From CAVUOA01 sp963742955 (GTDB lineage: Bacteria; Bacteroidota; Ignavibacteria; Tepidaquicellales; OLB5): a stretch of 64,000 bases of DNA. How positions within the stretch are numbered: the first letter of the stretch is position 1; the number at the start of each line of letters is the position of its first letter. The stretch lies in contig CAVUOA010000008.1 of assembly GCA_963742955.1 (NCBI GenBank), forward strand, positions 1-64,000. Reading direction: 5' to 3'. Below the pieces are notes generated by a model. It saw nothing but the letters and a program-made list of their open reading frames with translations, was not told the origin of the DNA and did no database searches. This document shows positions 28,763 to 38,438 of the stretch, piece by piece. The position numbers and the translations under genes are program-made.

Positions 28763-29521
28763 TTAGCCTTGGACTGTACTCCCGTTTGAAGCTTTATGTT
28801 TTCTGTAAGAATACCAAACCAAAATAGAAATTATAACTGCTGTAATTCCGGTAGCAGGAATTGTACCTAAATCAAGACCGCCGAGTGATTTTGGTTTTGT
28901 AAGCAGGTCTCCAAACGTAGCGCCGAAAGGACGTGTGAAAATAAAGGCAATCCAGAATAGTAAAATTTCATTCAGCTTGGTTGTGTAATGAACAATTATT
29001 ACTAAAACTATTATTCCCGAACATACCAATGCACCTTCAAGATAGCTAAGCCCAATGTTATCACTCAAAAAATCTCCGAATGCAGTGCCCAAACTGTTTG
29101 AAAACAAAATTGCAATCCAGTAAAATATTTCCGTTTTCATCTCAAATATGGGGTAAACCACAATTTTCTTAAGATTGCGGTGCCACAGGAATAACACCAG
29201 CAAAAGACCGGAAAACAGGATTATCGAACCAACCATGTACCCCAGCCCTAAAGTTCTATCCATGAAATCTGAAACCTCAGTGCCAAGCGTGGTTGTAGCA
29301 ACTATAGTAATCCAGTACATAACGGGATGAAATTTCCTGCTCCTGATTTGTAAGAATAATATGACAATAAATAAAAGTAAAATTACCGAAAGGGTTGCAG
29401 TGTAGCCGAAATTAAGAGTCATTGAAAACAGGTCGCCGAGGGTTTCACCTAATGTAGTTGCAAAAATTTTAATAATCCAAAAAAGGAGTGTTATCTGCGC
29501 TACTCTATTTAATTTTTCCAA
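28763..29521 (-). CDS. DUF347-repeat membrane protein (COG4705-like)
   Basis: 252 aa with about eight hydrophobic helices. Four internal repeats carry the DUF347 signature around a conserved G-(E/T/A)-(T/F)-xGD: TTLGETLGDLFS, TTLGTEVSDFMD, NSLGTAFGDFLS, RPFGATFGDLLT, each followed by ~'LGLxY'. The family is predicted to be an integral inner-membrane transporter-like protein; function unknown. It lies four bases downstream of the TPR gene, so the two are probably co-transcribed. Confidence 0.85.
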   Translation of the reverse strand: MEKLNRVAQITLLFWIIKIFATTLGETLGDLFSMTLNFGYTATLSVILLLFIVILFLQIRSRKFHPVMYWITIVATTTLGTEVSDFMDRTLGLGYMVGSIILFSGLLLVLFLWHRNLKKIVVYPIFEMKTEIFYWIAILFSNSLGTAFGDFLSDNIGLSYLEGALVCSGIIVLVIIVHYTTKLNEILLFWIAFIFTRPFGATFGDLLTKPKSLGGLDLGTIPATGITAVIISILVWYSYRKHKASNGSTVQG

Positions 29522-29524
29522 TAT

Positions 29525-30133
29525 TTAACCTGTAATTTTCTTTATGCTTTCAATAAGTTTTTCAGCATTTGTGCTTTCTTCCGGAGCAACCATATCTTTA
29601 TATTCGGAAAGTATTTTTATTGCAGATTCAAAATCTCTTGTCATTGCATATACCAGCCCGAGATTAAAATATATATCCGGGAAATCCGGTTTTAGCTCCC
29701 GCGCAAACTCGTAATGTGTTTTTGCCAGCGGCAGATTGCCTAGCTCTGAATAAAGATTGGCGAGGTTGTAATGCGATTCAAAATGGCGGGGTTCTTCTTT
29801 TAATGATTTGGTAAAAGCGTCGATTGCTTTAATTGTGTTGCCTGATTCGTATTCAAGTATTCCAAGATTGCAGTATGCATCTGCAGTAAAATCATTTAAG
29901 TCAATAGCTCTTTGATATGCTTCCTTTGCCTTCGGGTCACCTTTTTCATCAAGTATTAATGCCTCATCAAAAGGGGTAAGGTCAGAAGGCATTACATAAA
30001 TATTTGTCTGGGGTCCGCCTTCTTTAAATAAATCAAGCTGGTTTGTATATCCAAGCTGAATATCTCTTGTCTTACGTACACGTTTTAATCCGGACTGCGG
30101 TTTTTGCGCCGGAAATTCAATGATGTTAGCCAT
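29525..30133 (-). CDS. TPR-repeat protein
   Basis: ~202 aa; ATG 30133 is preferred to the GTG at 30139. Soluble. After a basic N-terminus (IEFPAQKPQSGLKRVRKT) it has at least three tetratricopeptide repeats: AKEAYQRAIDLNDFTADAYCNLGILEYESG, KAIDAFTKSLKEEPRHFESHYNLANLYSELG, LAKTHYEFARELKPDFPDIYFNLGLVYAMTR. It acts as a protein-interaction scaffold; partner unknown. Confidence 0.8.
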   Translation of the reverse strand: MANIIEFPAQKPQSGLKRVRKTRDIQLGYTNQLDLFKEGGPQTNIYVMPSDLTPFDEALILDEKGDPKAKEAYQRAIDLNDFTADAYCNLGILEYESGNTIKAIDAFTKSLKEEPRHFESHYNLANLYSELGNLPLAKTHYEFARELKPDFPDIYFNLGLVYAMTRDFESAIKILSEYKDMVAPEESTNAEKLIESIKKITG

Positions 30134-30144
30134 TAGCACATCTC

Positions 30145-30164
30145 ATTCCCGCAAAAGCGGGAAT
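30145..30164. repeat. Short hairpin upstream of the TPR gene
   Basis: Perfect stem ATTCCCGC / GCGGGAAT with an AAAA loop, followed by CCCATA. It resembles the GCGGGAATCC part of the CCTGCCTGC repeat at 51169. It is in the untranslated leader of the TPR gene and could be a dispersed repeat. Confidence 0.5.
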
Positions 30165-30223
30165 CCCATAATTATTTAAACAATCGTTATTTTGCAAATG
30201 CTTTACCGAAATGCAAATCTATT

Positions 30224-31069
30224 TTATGCTCTCTTTTTCTTCTTAGCTGGTTTAATTTCCTCAGCAGCTTTACCGGTGGCTTTCTTCATCGGCTTCTTGC
30301 TCTTGCTGGCATTTTCAATGCTCTGCTTCAGCGCGGTCATTATATCAACAACAGGCTTTTCTTTCTCTTCAACTGTAGCAATTTCTTTACCGTCGATTTT
30401 TGCCTTAATCAATTCTTTAACTGCATCCTTATACACGTCCTTAAGCTTGATTTCGGAAAACGGTTTTACCATTGAATCAACCAGCGTTCTCGCAAGCTTC
30501 AACTGGTCTTTATCAGCGGTAATTTTATCAAGCTTAGGAACTTCCGAAATTTTTCTTACTTCATTCGGATAACGCAATTTATATAATAATAAGCCATTTT
30601 CCTCCGGTGAAAGTAATACCACACTTTCCCTGTCACGGATAACGACTTTCCCGATACCAAGCTTCCCGGTATCTTTCAGTGTTGCGCAAAGCAGCGCAAA
30701 GGTTTTTGCTGCTACATCACCGTCGGGTCCCGCAAAATAAGGAGTATCATATAATGTAAGGGGGACTTCAGATGAATCAACAAACCCGTCAATTTCAATT
30801 ACCTTTGTACTTTTTAATTTAAGCTTGGCAAGGTCTTCCGGCTCAATTATAGCAAACTGGTCGGGTTCGTACTGGTAGCCTTTCACAATATCCTCGTTTT
30901 TAACGATTTTACTGCATTTTTTGCACCGTTTATCGTAACCGATTTGACCGTGGTCTTCCTTGTGAAGCTGTTTAAAACTGATGGTTTCTGAGGTTTCTAT
31001 TGCATTGTATATGCAAATCGGGATTGTAACCAGTGAAAATCTGATATTTCCCTTCCAAATTGACCGCAA
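30224..31069 (-). CDS. ku: Ku family DNA end-binding protein
   Basis: 281 aa. Bacterial Ku binds double-strand ends as a homodimer ring and recruits LigD for end joining. Features: MRSIWKGNIRFSLVTIPI at the start, GYDKRCKKCSKIVKNEDIVKGYQYEPDQFAIIEPEDL, DTPYFAGPDG and VVIRDRESVVLLSPEENGLLLYKLRYPNEVR. The C-terminus is a Lys/Ala-rich tail (residues ~255-281), typical of DNA-contacting extensions. It sits 115 bp downstream of ligD on the same strand, a standard NHEJ operon. Confidence 0.95.
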   Translation of the reverse strand: MRSIWKGNIRFSLVTIPICIYNAIETSETISFKQLHKEDHGQIGYDKRCKKCSKIVKNEDIVKGYQYEPDQFAIIEPEDLAKLKLKSTKVIEIDGFVDSSEVPLTLYDTPYFAGPDGDVAAKTFALLCATLKDTGKLGIGKVVIRDRESVVLLSPEENGLLLYKLRYPNEVRKISEVPKLDKITADKDQLKLARTLVDSMVKPFSEIKLKDVYKDAVKELIKAKIDGKEIATVEEKEKPVVDIMTALKQSIENASKSKKPMKKATGKAAEEIKPAKKKKRA

Positions 31070-31184
31070 AATGACTCCTTTTTATTTTGAATAACTTAAT
31101 GATTTATTTGTAAAGTTCCAATAGTTTATGAGGATGATTTTAAAGGGTTACTTTAAATTGTATTAAATGAATTCACTTTTTTCT

Positions 31185-33509
31185 CTATAAATCAGGTCTT
31201 AATCTCAAAAATACACCTTCACGGTAATAGCCGTCGGGTGTCATTGATGCATAATTTATTTCACAAACAAGAATTGGCTCAACCCATATAGTTTGTTTTT
31301 CATCAAGCACTTTATCGGATATCGGTTTTTTGGTTTCCTTAAGCTTCTTCAATTCTGCATCAACTTCCTTAATAATTTTATCATCAAATCCGCTTCCTAC
31401 TTTACCCCTGTATACCAGCTTCCCTTTTACATAATCCGCTAAATGCAGCGCGCCGAAATGCTCACCCCGCGAGCCTTTACCTTTTGTGTAGCCGATAATA
31501 TACGATTCTGCGCTCTGTCTGATTTTAATTTTATACCATGTATCAGCTCGTTTGCCGGGAAAATATCTGCTCGATTTTTCCTTTGCCATGATTCCTTCAA
31601 GCCCCAGCTTGCCCGGCAGCATCGAATAAAGCTTCACCGTCTTCAACAATTTCGCTGATTCGGTATGATGATTCTTTTTTTACTGCATCCTTCAGCCAGT
31701 CACGCCTTCTCACAAGCGGCTCGTTTACAACTTCCCTGCCGTCAAGATAAAGCACATCGAACAAATAACAGTATGCGGGATATTTTTTCATAGCGCGCTG
31801 AATATCGCCTTCAGCTGAACGCTGCATACGGTGGATTACATCTTTGAATACCGGCCTGCCGTCATCATCAAGGCAAACAATTTCACCGTCGAATAACCCG
31901 CATGTAGCCGCGGAATGATTTTTCTGCGTTAAGCAGCTCGGGAAATTTCGGCGTTAAATCCATATTGTTGCGGCTTCGCAATGTAACTTTTCCCTCATCA
32001 AGAGAAACCATAACACGAATGCCATCCCATTTAACTTCATAAGCAAATGATTCGGAAACCGGAACATCTTTACGTGCTTGAGCAAGCATCGGTTCAATGT
32101 TATCATGAATCCAGTCAACCTGCGGTCTGTCAACACGCTCCATTAAATATTCTTTATCCTTTAATCTTATAAATTCTGTATTCACCGCTGACATGAGGGA
32201 CTATGCAGCCGGAAATAAAATCCGTCTTTTTTATCTTTTGTAATCTCATATTTACCTGAAGCATAAACCCACATATCACCGCCGCCGTACAGTCCTTTTG
32301 GAATCGTTCCCTCAAACTTAAGATATTCCATCGGGTGGTCTTCTGTCTGCACAGCAAGGCGTTTAACACCCGGAAACGGCGGCAATCCTTTCGGTACAGC
32401 CCATGATTTTAAAACCCCGTCTTTTTCTAAACGTAAATCATAATGCAGGCGTGATGCGTGGTGGCGGTGAACAACAAACTGATTGCCTTTACTTTCAATA
32501 ATATCAGCGCCGGGCTCTGGTGTTTTTTTGAAATCTCTTTTCTTAGAATATTTTTCAAGCTGTTCAGGCGTTTTATATTTACTTGACGGCTTTAGCTTAG
32601 TGGGTTTTGCTTTTGATTTTCTCTCGGTGTGAAGCTCGACTGCATAAGCCGAAATTCCCTGCCATGCATCGCCTTCGGAATTTACTATATCAGGAACATT
32701 GGTAAGATTATATTCACCCGGGTCTTTTAATTTTTCCAAGTCTTCCCATTTGAGCGGCATAGAAACGCGAGCTCCTTTGATTCCGCGGAGGCTGTAAGGT
32801 GACATAATCGATTGCCCCTGCCTTATTCGGTAAATATCAACCAGAATCCTTCCTTTCCTCGCATCCTTTTTTATATTAAGAGTCAATGTTTTTGAATGCT
32901 CATCAACAAATGGCTTGTGCTATCTCTTGCGCAGTTTCAAACACTTTGCGGAAATCCATATTTCTGTTCGATGGGAACAACTACATGAATTCCCTTGCCG
33001 CCGGTTGTTTTTGCAAACGGATGGTAGCCGTAATTTTCCAGCACGGGTTTTAATTCAAGCGCAGCTTCAACTACATTTGTAAATTTTGAGCCTTCAGGCG
33101 GGTCGAGGTCAAACACCATGTAATCGGGTTTATCGTAATCCGGCTTTTTTGAATGCATCTGGTGAAGCTCAAGGCAGGCAAGATTTGCAAGCCAAACAAG
33201 GGTGGCTTCTTCGGTAGCGATGATATAATCTTTTTTATCTTCACTGCCCAATGTTTCATATTCAACCCAGTCCGGCGCCCAGTCAGGTCTGTTCTTCTGG
33301 AAAAACTTCTCGCCGTATATGCCGTCGGGATATCGGACAAGCGAAAGCGGTCTGCCTTTGATATGGTTTAAAATAGTCGGAGCGATTTTAAGGTAATACT
33401 CAATGACCTCGGCTTTAATTATGTTGTCATCGGGATATAGGACCTTTTTGAGGTTTGAAAGCTCAATTTTGCGTTTTCCGACTTTTACTATTTGTGAATC
33501 TTTTGCCAA
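31185..33509 (-). CDS. ligD: ATP-dependent DNA ligase D, polymerase-phosphoesterase-ligase order (several frameshifts)
   Basis: One ~775-aa gene split over at least six frames. N-terminal polymerase/primase domain: LSLVRYPDGIYGEKFFQK, catalytic DLDPPEG (Asp134, Asp136) and TTGGKGIHVVVP. Breaks near 32935 and 32900 give EQKYDFRKVFETAQEIAQAI and DEHSKTLTLNIKK. A PE-type 3'-phosphoesterase domain follows (VVHRHHASRLHYDLRLE, TEDHPMEYLKFEG). After a break near 32190 the ligase begins with nucleotidyl lysine KWDG and continues through LFDGEIVCLDDDG (break near 31890), YLFDVLYLDG, EGIMAKEKSSRY (break near 31625) and WYKIK. The domain order is Pol-PE-Lig, as in mycobacterial LigD. All missing segments can be recovered from other frames, so a functional gene is likely. 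Confidence 0.9.
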
Positions 33510-33836
33510 TGATTTTAATAATTTACAAATATACTAATCTTCCGTTGTTTTATTTAATTCCCCTACCCCCCATAACTTAAAGTTATCACAAGTTATCAAA
33601 CTGCCCTTAAATCGCCATTTTTCCGTAAACAAGTTATCAAAGTGCCCCGAAAATGCGGTTTCTATTGCCAAAAGGCAATTTGCAGCAGTTTAAATATACT
33701 TGATAAAATCAGGTAAGTCAAGACTATTATTCTTGAATATGCAGTTAGAAGGGCAAATGGGATTCAATGGTACACACAGCCACTGCCGGGAAACTCTGCG
33801 TAGACAAAATATCAGCGTAATTTGCGAATTCAGCGG
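33510..33836. other. Intergenic region with short repeats
   Basis: No gene seen. ACAAGTTATCAAA occurs at 33588-33600 and 33629-33641 (41-bp period). The 23 bases 33639-33661 (AAAGTGCCCCGAAAATGCGG plus TTT) recur exactly at 50602-50624. The region lies between the start of ligD and the end of a T9SS gene. Confidence 0.6.
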
Positions 33837-36227
33837 TTATTTTATTAGTATCATCTTTTTCGTTTCTGAGTATCCTCCTGTTATCAAACTGTAAAAATAC
33901 ACTCCGCTGGATAAACTGGATGCGTTAAAATCAACTGTATAGCTTCCGGACTGCATCGGCTCATTTACTATTGTTGATACTTCCCTGCCGGATACATCGT
34001 AGACAACAATTTTTACTAACCCGGATTTTGAAACATCTAATTTAATATTTGTTGTAGGATTAAACGGGTTCGGATAATTTTGATAAAGTGAAAATGATTT
34101 CGGCACTTCAGAAGAAATTTTCTTTATGCCTATTGTCAGCCCGTCAAAAATATATGTGCCGTTTCCGGTTGTGCCTATCCATAGCTGGTTAGTATTAAAC
34201 GGATTTATTGTAAGGCTCGTTGTGTTCGGTAAACGGTAATTATAGTTTGTAATTTCATCCCACGAGCTGCCCGAGTTAGTTGATTTATAAATTTTATTAT
34301 AAGAATCACCTGTCCTTTGCCCGAAAGCTACAATAATATTTCCAATTGCATCTACCTGCTGGGCGCTCTGCCATCCGCTCATATTATTCCAGCTTGCACC
34401 GCCATCAGTTGATTTATACAATCCTGTATATGATACTGCAATATAAAACAGGTTTTGAATTGTCGGGTGAATAACAAGCGTTCCTGCATTTTTATAACCG
34501 CTAACAATCTGATTTTTTAATGTCCAGTTTTTGCCTTCATCATTCGATTCAAAAAATCCGCCGCCTGTACCCTCAAAATATCCGTAACGTTTATTGGTAT
34601 TAGTTGGGTCTTTTCCGAGAGTGTAGTTTTCATAAAACACACCCGGCGCCATTAAATCCTGCGGCAAACCGTTAGCGCGGGTAAAGTTGTTTCCGCCGTT
34701 AGAGCTCCAGTAAACTCCGCCTGTTGTACCAATGTTGGAATAATCTCCTCCAACAAACACAATGAGTTGGTTTTCATTTGTGTTTGAAGCAACTCCGCTT
34801 ATAATAGGTCTGTTTGCTGTGTTTGGTATTCCTGATGCATTCAGTCTTGTATAATTTGCGCCGTTATTAGTTGTTAAAAATATACCTGCGGTTTCGCCTG
34901 CATAAATATTCCCGCCCGCAATATAATTTTTGTTAGGATTTGCAGGTGTTGTCATTACAGTTGTAGCGTTTGAAAAATCCTGTAATATGTTAAATGAATA
35001 AAATGCATAATCTGTAATTTCGCCGTCACTGCCGCCGTTTGTTATTCTTCCCATTGTCAAATCACCCATCGGCAAATATATATAGTTTGAATTATTGACA
35101 TGAAAATATGTTTTATACATAACGGGGATATTTATTCCGTTTGTTGCATAGCGCCAGTTCTGTCCTGCATCGGTTGATTTAAAACACCCGAAACCGCCTG
35201 ACATAAACCATTCGTTTGCATTCGAGGGATTCTGCATAAACTCATTTCTAGCCCACTGGATAGTTGTCCAGTTAAAAGAATGTTTCGGCAGAGGCGGAAG
35301 CAGAGTCAATGGGAGTACCGTAGAAAACGTAGCTCCCCCGTCATTTGATTTTCTTGTGTAATCCATTCTTCCTGCAACGATTGTATTTTCATTTCCCATA
35401 AAATGAACAGCGCAGAAATTTCCCTGTCCGGACGAAAAGCCGGTTATATCTGTCCATGTATTTGATGAGTACCTGGCAAGACTTTCGTTATATGCAACAA
35501 ATGCCGTTCCGTCAGTCTTAACAAGAATACGGAACACTGCATCCTGTATTTGCGCTGAACTTCTCATCTGTGTCCATGAAGTTCCGGAGTTGGTTGAGCG
35601 CCACACTCCCGCCGCGGTTGTGCCTGTTGCGGAGCCTACCCAAATTTCGGATGAATTACCCGGTCTGAAAGCGATTGAAGAAATTTCACCTGATACAGTT
35701 GATGAGCTTACAATCTGCGTCCATGAATCTCCCCCATTGGTTGATTTATAAATACCGCTTTCTCTGCCTCCGCAGTACATGATATTGGTATTTGACGGGT
35801 CGATTACAATGCATTCACCTCCCCAGCGTATATCATCATTTCCACTGAAGTTAACTGTTGCAAGCACATGCGTCCATGATGCCCCGCCATCAGTGGTTTT
35901 CCATACTCCCCTGCCCGGGTCGGTATCAAGATATGAAGTGCCGCAGGCGAGAAATACTGTGTTGTTATTTGACGGATGAACGGCTAAACCCTGTACATTT
36001 AATCCGCCAAGTGTGGTTGCATACTGGGATATGAAATGCCATGAGCTGCCTCCATCAGTGCTTTTAAAAGCGCCTCCGACATCAGTTCTGGCATACAGCA
36101 CTGAGCCGTCTGAAGTGTATTTCACTGCGGTTACCCACCCCGCCCCCTGGTAATTGACCGGGCGGTAGGTTTGCGAATTCAATGAAACAGATAAAAATGT
36201 TACTGCGATTAGAAGATATATTTTCAT
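33837..36227 (-). CDS. T9SS-exported propeller protein, GH74-like
   Basis: 796 aa with a signal peptide (MKIYLLIAVTFLSVSLNSQ). The first half resembles two-propeller xyloglucanase/GH74-type proteins: AGWVTAVKYTSDGSVLYARTDVGGAFKSTDGG, DDIRWGGECIVIDPSNTNIMYCGGRESGIYKSTNGGDSW. Similar blades continue to ~700. GH74 catalytic aspartates were not confirmed, so carbohydrate cleavage is only a possibility. The C-terminus is a complete T9SS type A sorting domain (YQNYPNPFNPTTNIKL ... GVYFYSLITGG ... KKMILIK). Uninterrupted. Confidence 0.82.
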   Translation of the reverse strand: MKIYLLIAVTFLSVSLNSQTYRPVNYQGAGWVTAVKYTSDGSVLYARTDVGGAFKSTDGGSSWHFISQYATTLGGLNVQGLAVHPSNNNTVFLACGTSYLDTDPGRGVWKTTDGGASWTHVLATVNFSGNDDIRWGGECIVIDPSNTNIMYCGGRESGIYKSTNGGDSWTQIVSSSTVSGEISSIAFRPGNSSEIWVGSATGTTAAGVWRSTNSGTSWTQMRSSAQIQDAVFRILVKTDGTAFVAYNESLARYSSNTWTDITGFSSGQGNFCAVHFMGNENTIVAGRMDYTRKSNDGGATFSTVLPLTLLPPLPKHSFNWTTIQWARNEFMQNPSNANEWFMSGGFGCFKSTDAGQNWRYATNGINIPVMYKTYFHVNNSNYIYLPMGDLTMGRITNGGSDGEITDYAFYSFNILQDFSNATTVMTTPANPNKNYIAGGNIYAGETAGIFLTTNNGANYTRLNASGIPNTANRPIISGVASNTNENQLIVFVGGDYSNIGTTGGVYWSSNGGNNFTRANGLPQDLMAPGVFYENYTLGKDPTNTNKRYGYFEGTGGGFFESNDEGKNWTLKNQIVSGYKNAGTLVIHPTIQNLFYIAVSYTGLYKSTDGGASWNNMSGWQSAQQVDAIGNIIVAFGQRTGDSYNKIYKSTNSGSSWDEITNYNYRLPNTTSLTINPFNTNQLWIGTTGNGTYIFDGLTIGIKKISSEVPKSFSLYQNYPNPFNPTTNIKLDVSKSGLVKIVVYDVSGREVSTIVNEPMQSGSYTVDFNASSLSSGVYFYSLITGGYSETKKMILIK

Positions 36228-36256
36228 ATTTATTTAGTTAGGTTTCTTTTCCGGAT

Positions 36257-36289
36257 AGAGATTCCATCTTTTAAAAAGATGGAATCTCT
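36257..36289. repeat. AGAGATTCC hairpin, copy 1
   Basis: Stem AGAGATTCCATCTTTT / AAAAGATGGAATCTCT with a one-base loop, between two T9SS genes. Near-identical hairpins lie at 39897-39929 and 61625-61657. Confidence 0.8.
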
Positions 36290-36314
36290 TTTAAAATAAC
36301 AAGCAATATACAAA

Positions 36315-38116
36315 TTATTTTATAAAAATCATCTTCTTTGTTTCAGTGTAATCATCTGAAATCAATTTGTAAAAATATACCCCGCGAAGAAAAACGGATG
36401 CATCAAAATCCACATGTATAGCTGCCGGGGCGCATATTTTCATTTACAAGAGTCCGAACTTCACGTCCCGTTATATCGTATACGGTAATTCTAACTAATC
36501 CTGATTTCGGAACATCAAATTTAATGTTTGTTGAAGGATTAAAGGGATTTGGGATAATTTTGATACAGTGAAAATTTATCAGGTATATTTCTGTGATTAT
36601 TGGTTACGCCTATCGGGTAAGGCGAGCAGCCTTTTGTAGAATAAACACCGCTGCTGGCACCTGACCAGATTGTCATACACTCATCACCTGATGAAGTCAT
36701 TAAAAATCCTGCTTTACAATCCGCACCGTTAGTGGAGTTTGCATTATTTTTGGGACCCGTTAAAGGCTGCCAGTTATAATTGACACATTTTGCGCTGTAA
36801 ACGGTGTCATAAAATCCACCGGGATAAAAATTCAGAATTGAGTATGAGCAATAAAACGTACCGGGTTCATTCCACTTACCAACTATATCAGGTCTTGATT
36901 TATTTTCCGGTCTGTTATCAATGTAGCCTTTGGTCCATCCATCGCTGCCGTTAGTAGAAACGTAATAGGCAAGGTTTCGCAGGGTATTTGAATTCCCCTC
37001 CCTGCTGACAACCATCAGCCGGTTATAAATTCCGTTGCTTGCTGTATAAGCGTCCGATTTTGCTTCGGATGTTTGCCCCAGGTTGCCAATAAATATTGTA
37101 TTTGTTGTATATCCTGAAACCGGGGAGGTTCCCAAATAAATTGAATTTGAATCTGCAAGGCTCGATTCGACAATCAGGATTGAATCCTGTCCATTGTTTC
37201 TGAAAAAAGCAATGTCGTAGTGATAAGGCCTTTGGTAAGTCAAAGCGCCGAGTGCACAAGCTCCCCTGTAAACAAAAGAAGGGGATGTAGTAAATGAACC
37301 ATGGCAAATTGCAACTTTTGCTCCTGACTTGTATCCGTTAGTTACAGTTGAGTCATAATCACAAATAAAATATATATAGGGAATATCTACATAAAATGAA
37401 TTGTCCGTACAGATTCTTGGGTTATAGTAGTAATCACCCAGCGAGGTACCCGGCCAATTTAAATAATAAAGAGTCTGGTTAGCCCCCCCGATATCCAGAA
37501 TGCTTCCCATCACTCTCCAGTCTCCTGCATTTTTTACCCCGAATACAACCCAAATGAATTCTCTGCCGGCGTTGTTTACAATCACTTCAGCATCCATTTG
37601 GTCATATGAAACCACTACAACACCGGGACAGTTTATATATCCCTCAATATGCCATACAACCCCGTCATCAGAATAGTAATACCAAATTTTATTAGGATTG
37701 CCGCTGACTGCAACTATTGCCCAAATTCTCCCTAAATGCGGACCTCTTTGCTCGGTACAGGTTGCCAGCGCAAGAATATTCGGACTGGTTGTAATTGTAT
37801 TAAAACTTATACTATCTGCTGCATCTGAAATACCATTCAATGTGACAAATTCAGCATTAACTTTTTCTGCGTTAAGTGTAACAGAATTACCCGTAATTTC
37901 ATCAATCTGTGTTTGAATGCTTTCAATTGTACTAAGGTCACCATTATTTCTTGCCTCTGTCATTTTCTGCTGAAGCCTCTCGACTTCCCCGTTTTGCACC
38001 AATGTTTTATTTTCTCTTCCGGGAACAGTGTAAATACCGCAGTTGGTTGTACCGGATTGTGATAAGCATTGAAATGCTGTAAAAAACATTAATAAAATTT
38101 TTAATAAAGTTTTCAT
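36315..38116 (-). CDS. T9SS-exported secreted protein (two frameshifts in the tail)
   Basis: Restored length ~600 aa. A signal peptide (MKTLLKILLMFFTAFQCLSQ) precedes a helical stretch (RLQQKMTEARNNGDLSTIESIQTQIDEI) and a beta-rich body (IWAIVAVSGNPNKIWYYYSDDGVVWHIEG) related to the protein at 910. The continuous frame ends YQNYPKSL at 36539. Dropping one base there gives NYPNPFNPSTNIKFDVPKSGLVRITVYD, and dropping another near 36420 gives YTVDFDASVFLRGVYFYKLISDD ... KKMIFIK with TAA at 36315. The T9SS tail is therefore present. It is divergent from the family A helical-repeat gene at 38439. Confidence 0.78.
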
Positions 38117-38438
38117 TTTTTATTCTCCTAAAATTTAAGATGACCGGCGTGCCGGCACGCCTTTGGGATAGGATGCTTGCAAACATCATATCCGGTCATC
38201 AATTATTAAATTGATGCAAAGATATTCGTAACTCCCTGCCATTACCAAAGAAAGAATTTGCACTATTTCACTTAGATAAGAACTCAGAAGTACCGATTTT
38301 TCTCCAAATCAAAAAAAATGGCGAAATATTTCATCGTGAGAGAAAGAAATCAAAAATTTTCACCTGAAAGAAAGTAAATTATTTGATGAATTTTAATCGT
38401 TTTTGAAGAAACTAAGCATTATATTTCACTGCAGTGTC
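38117..38438. other. Divergent intergenic region with palindrome
   Basis: ~320 bp without a gene, holding the promoters of a T9SS gene (minus) and a helical-repeat gene (plus) and the nested palindrome at 38139-38200. Confidence 0.6.
38139..38200. repeat. Nested palindromic element
   Basis: Outer arms GATGACCGG / CCGGTCATC (38139-38147, 38192-38200) enclose a perfect 16-bp palindrome GGCGTGCC-GGCACGCC (38146-38161) and an imperfect one with arms GGATA...TATCC. It is more GC-rich than its surroundings. In an RNA of the minus-strand T9SS gene it would sit ~25-85 bases before the start codon. Confidence 0.65.
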
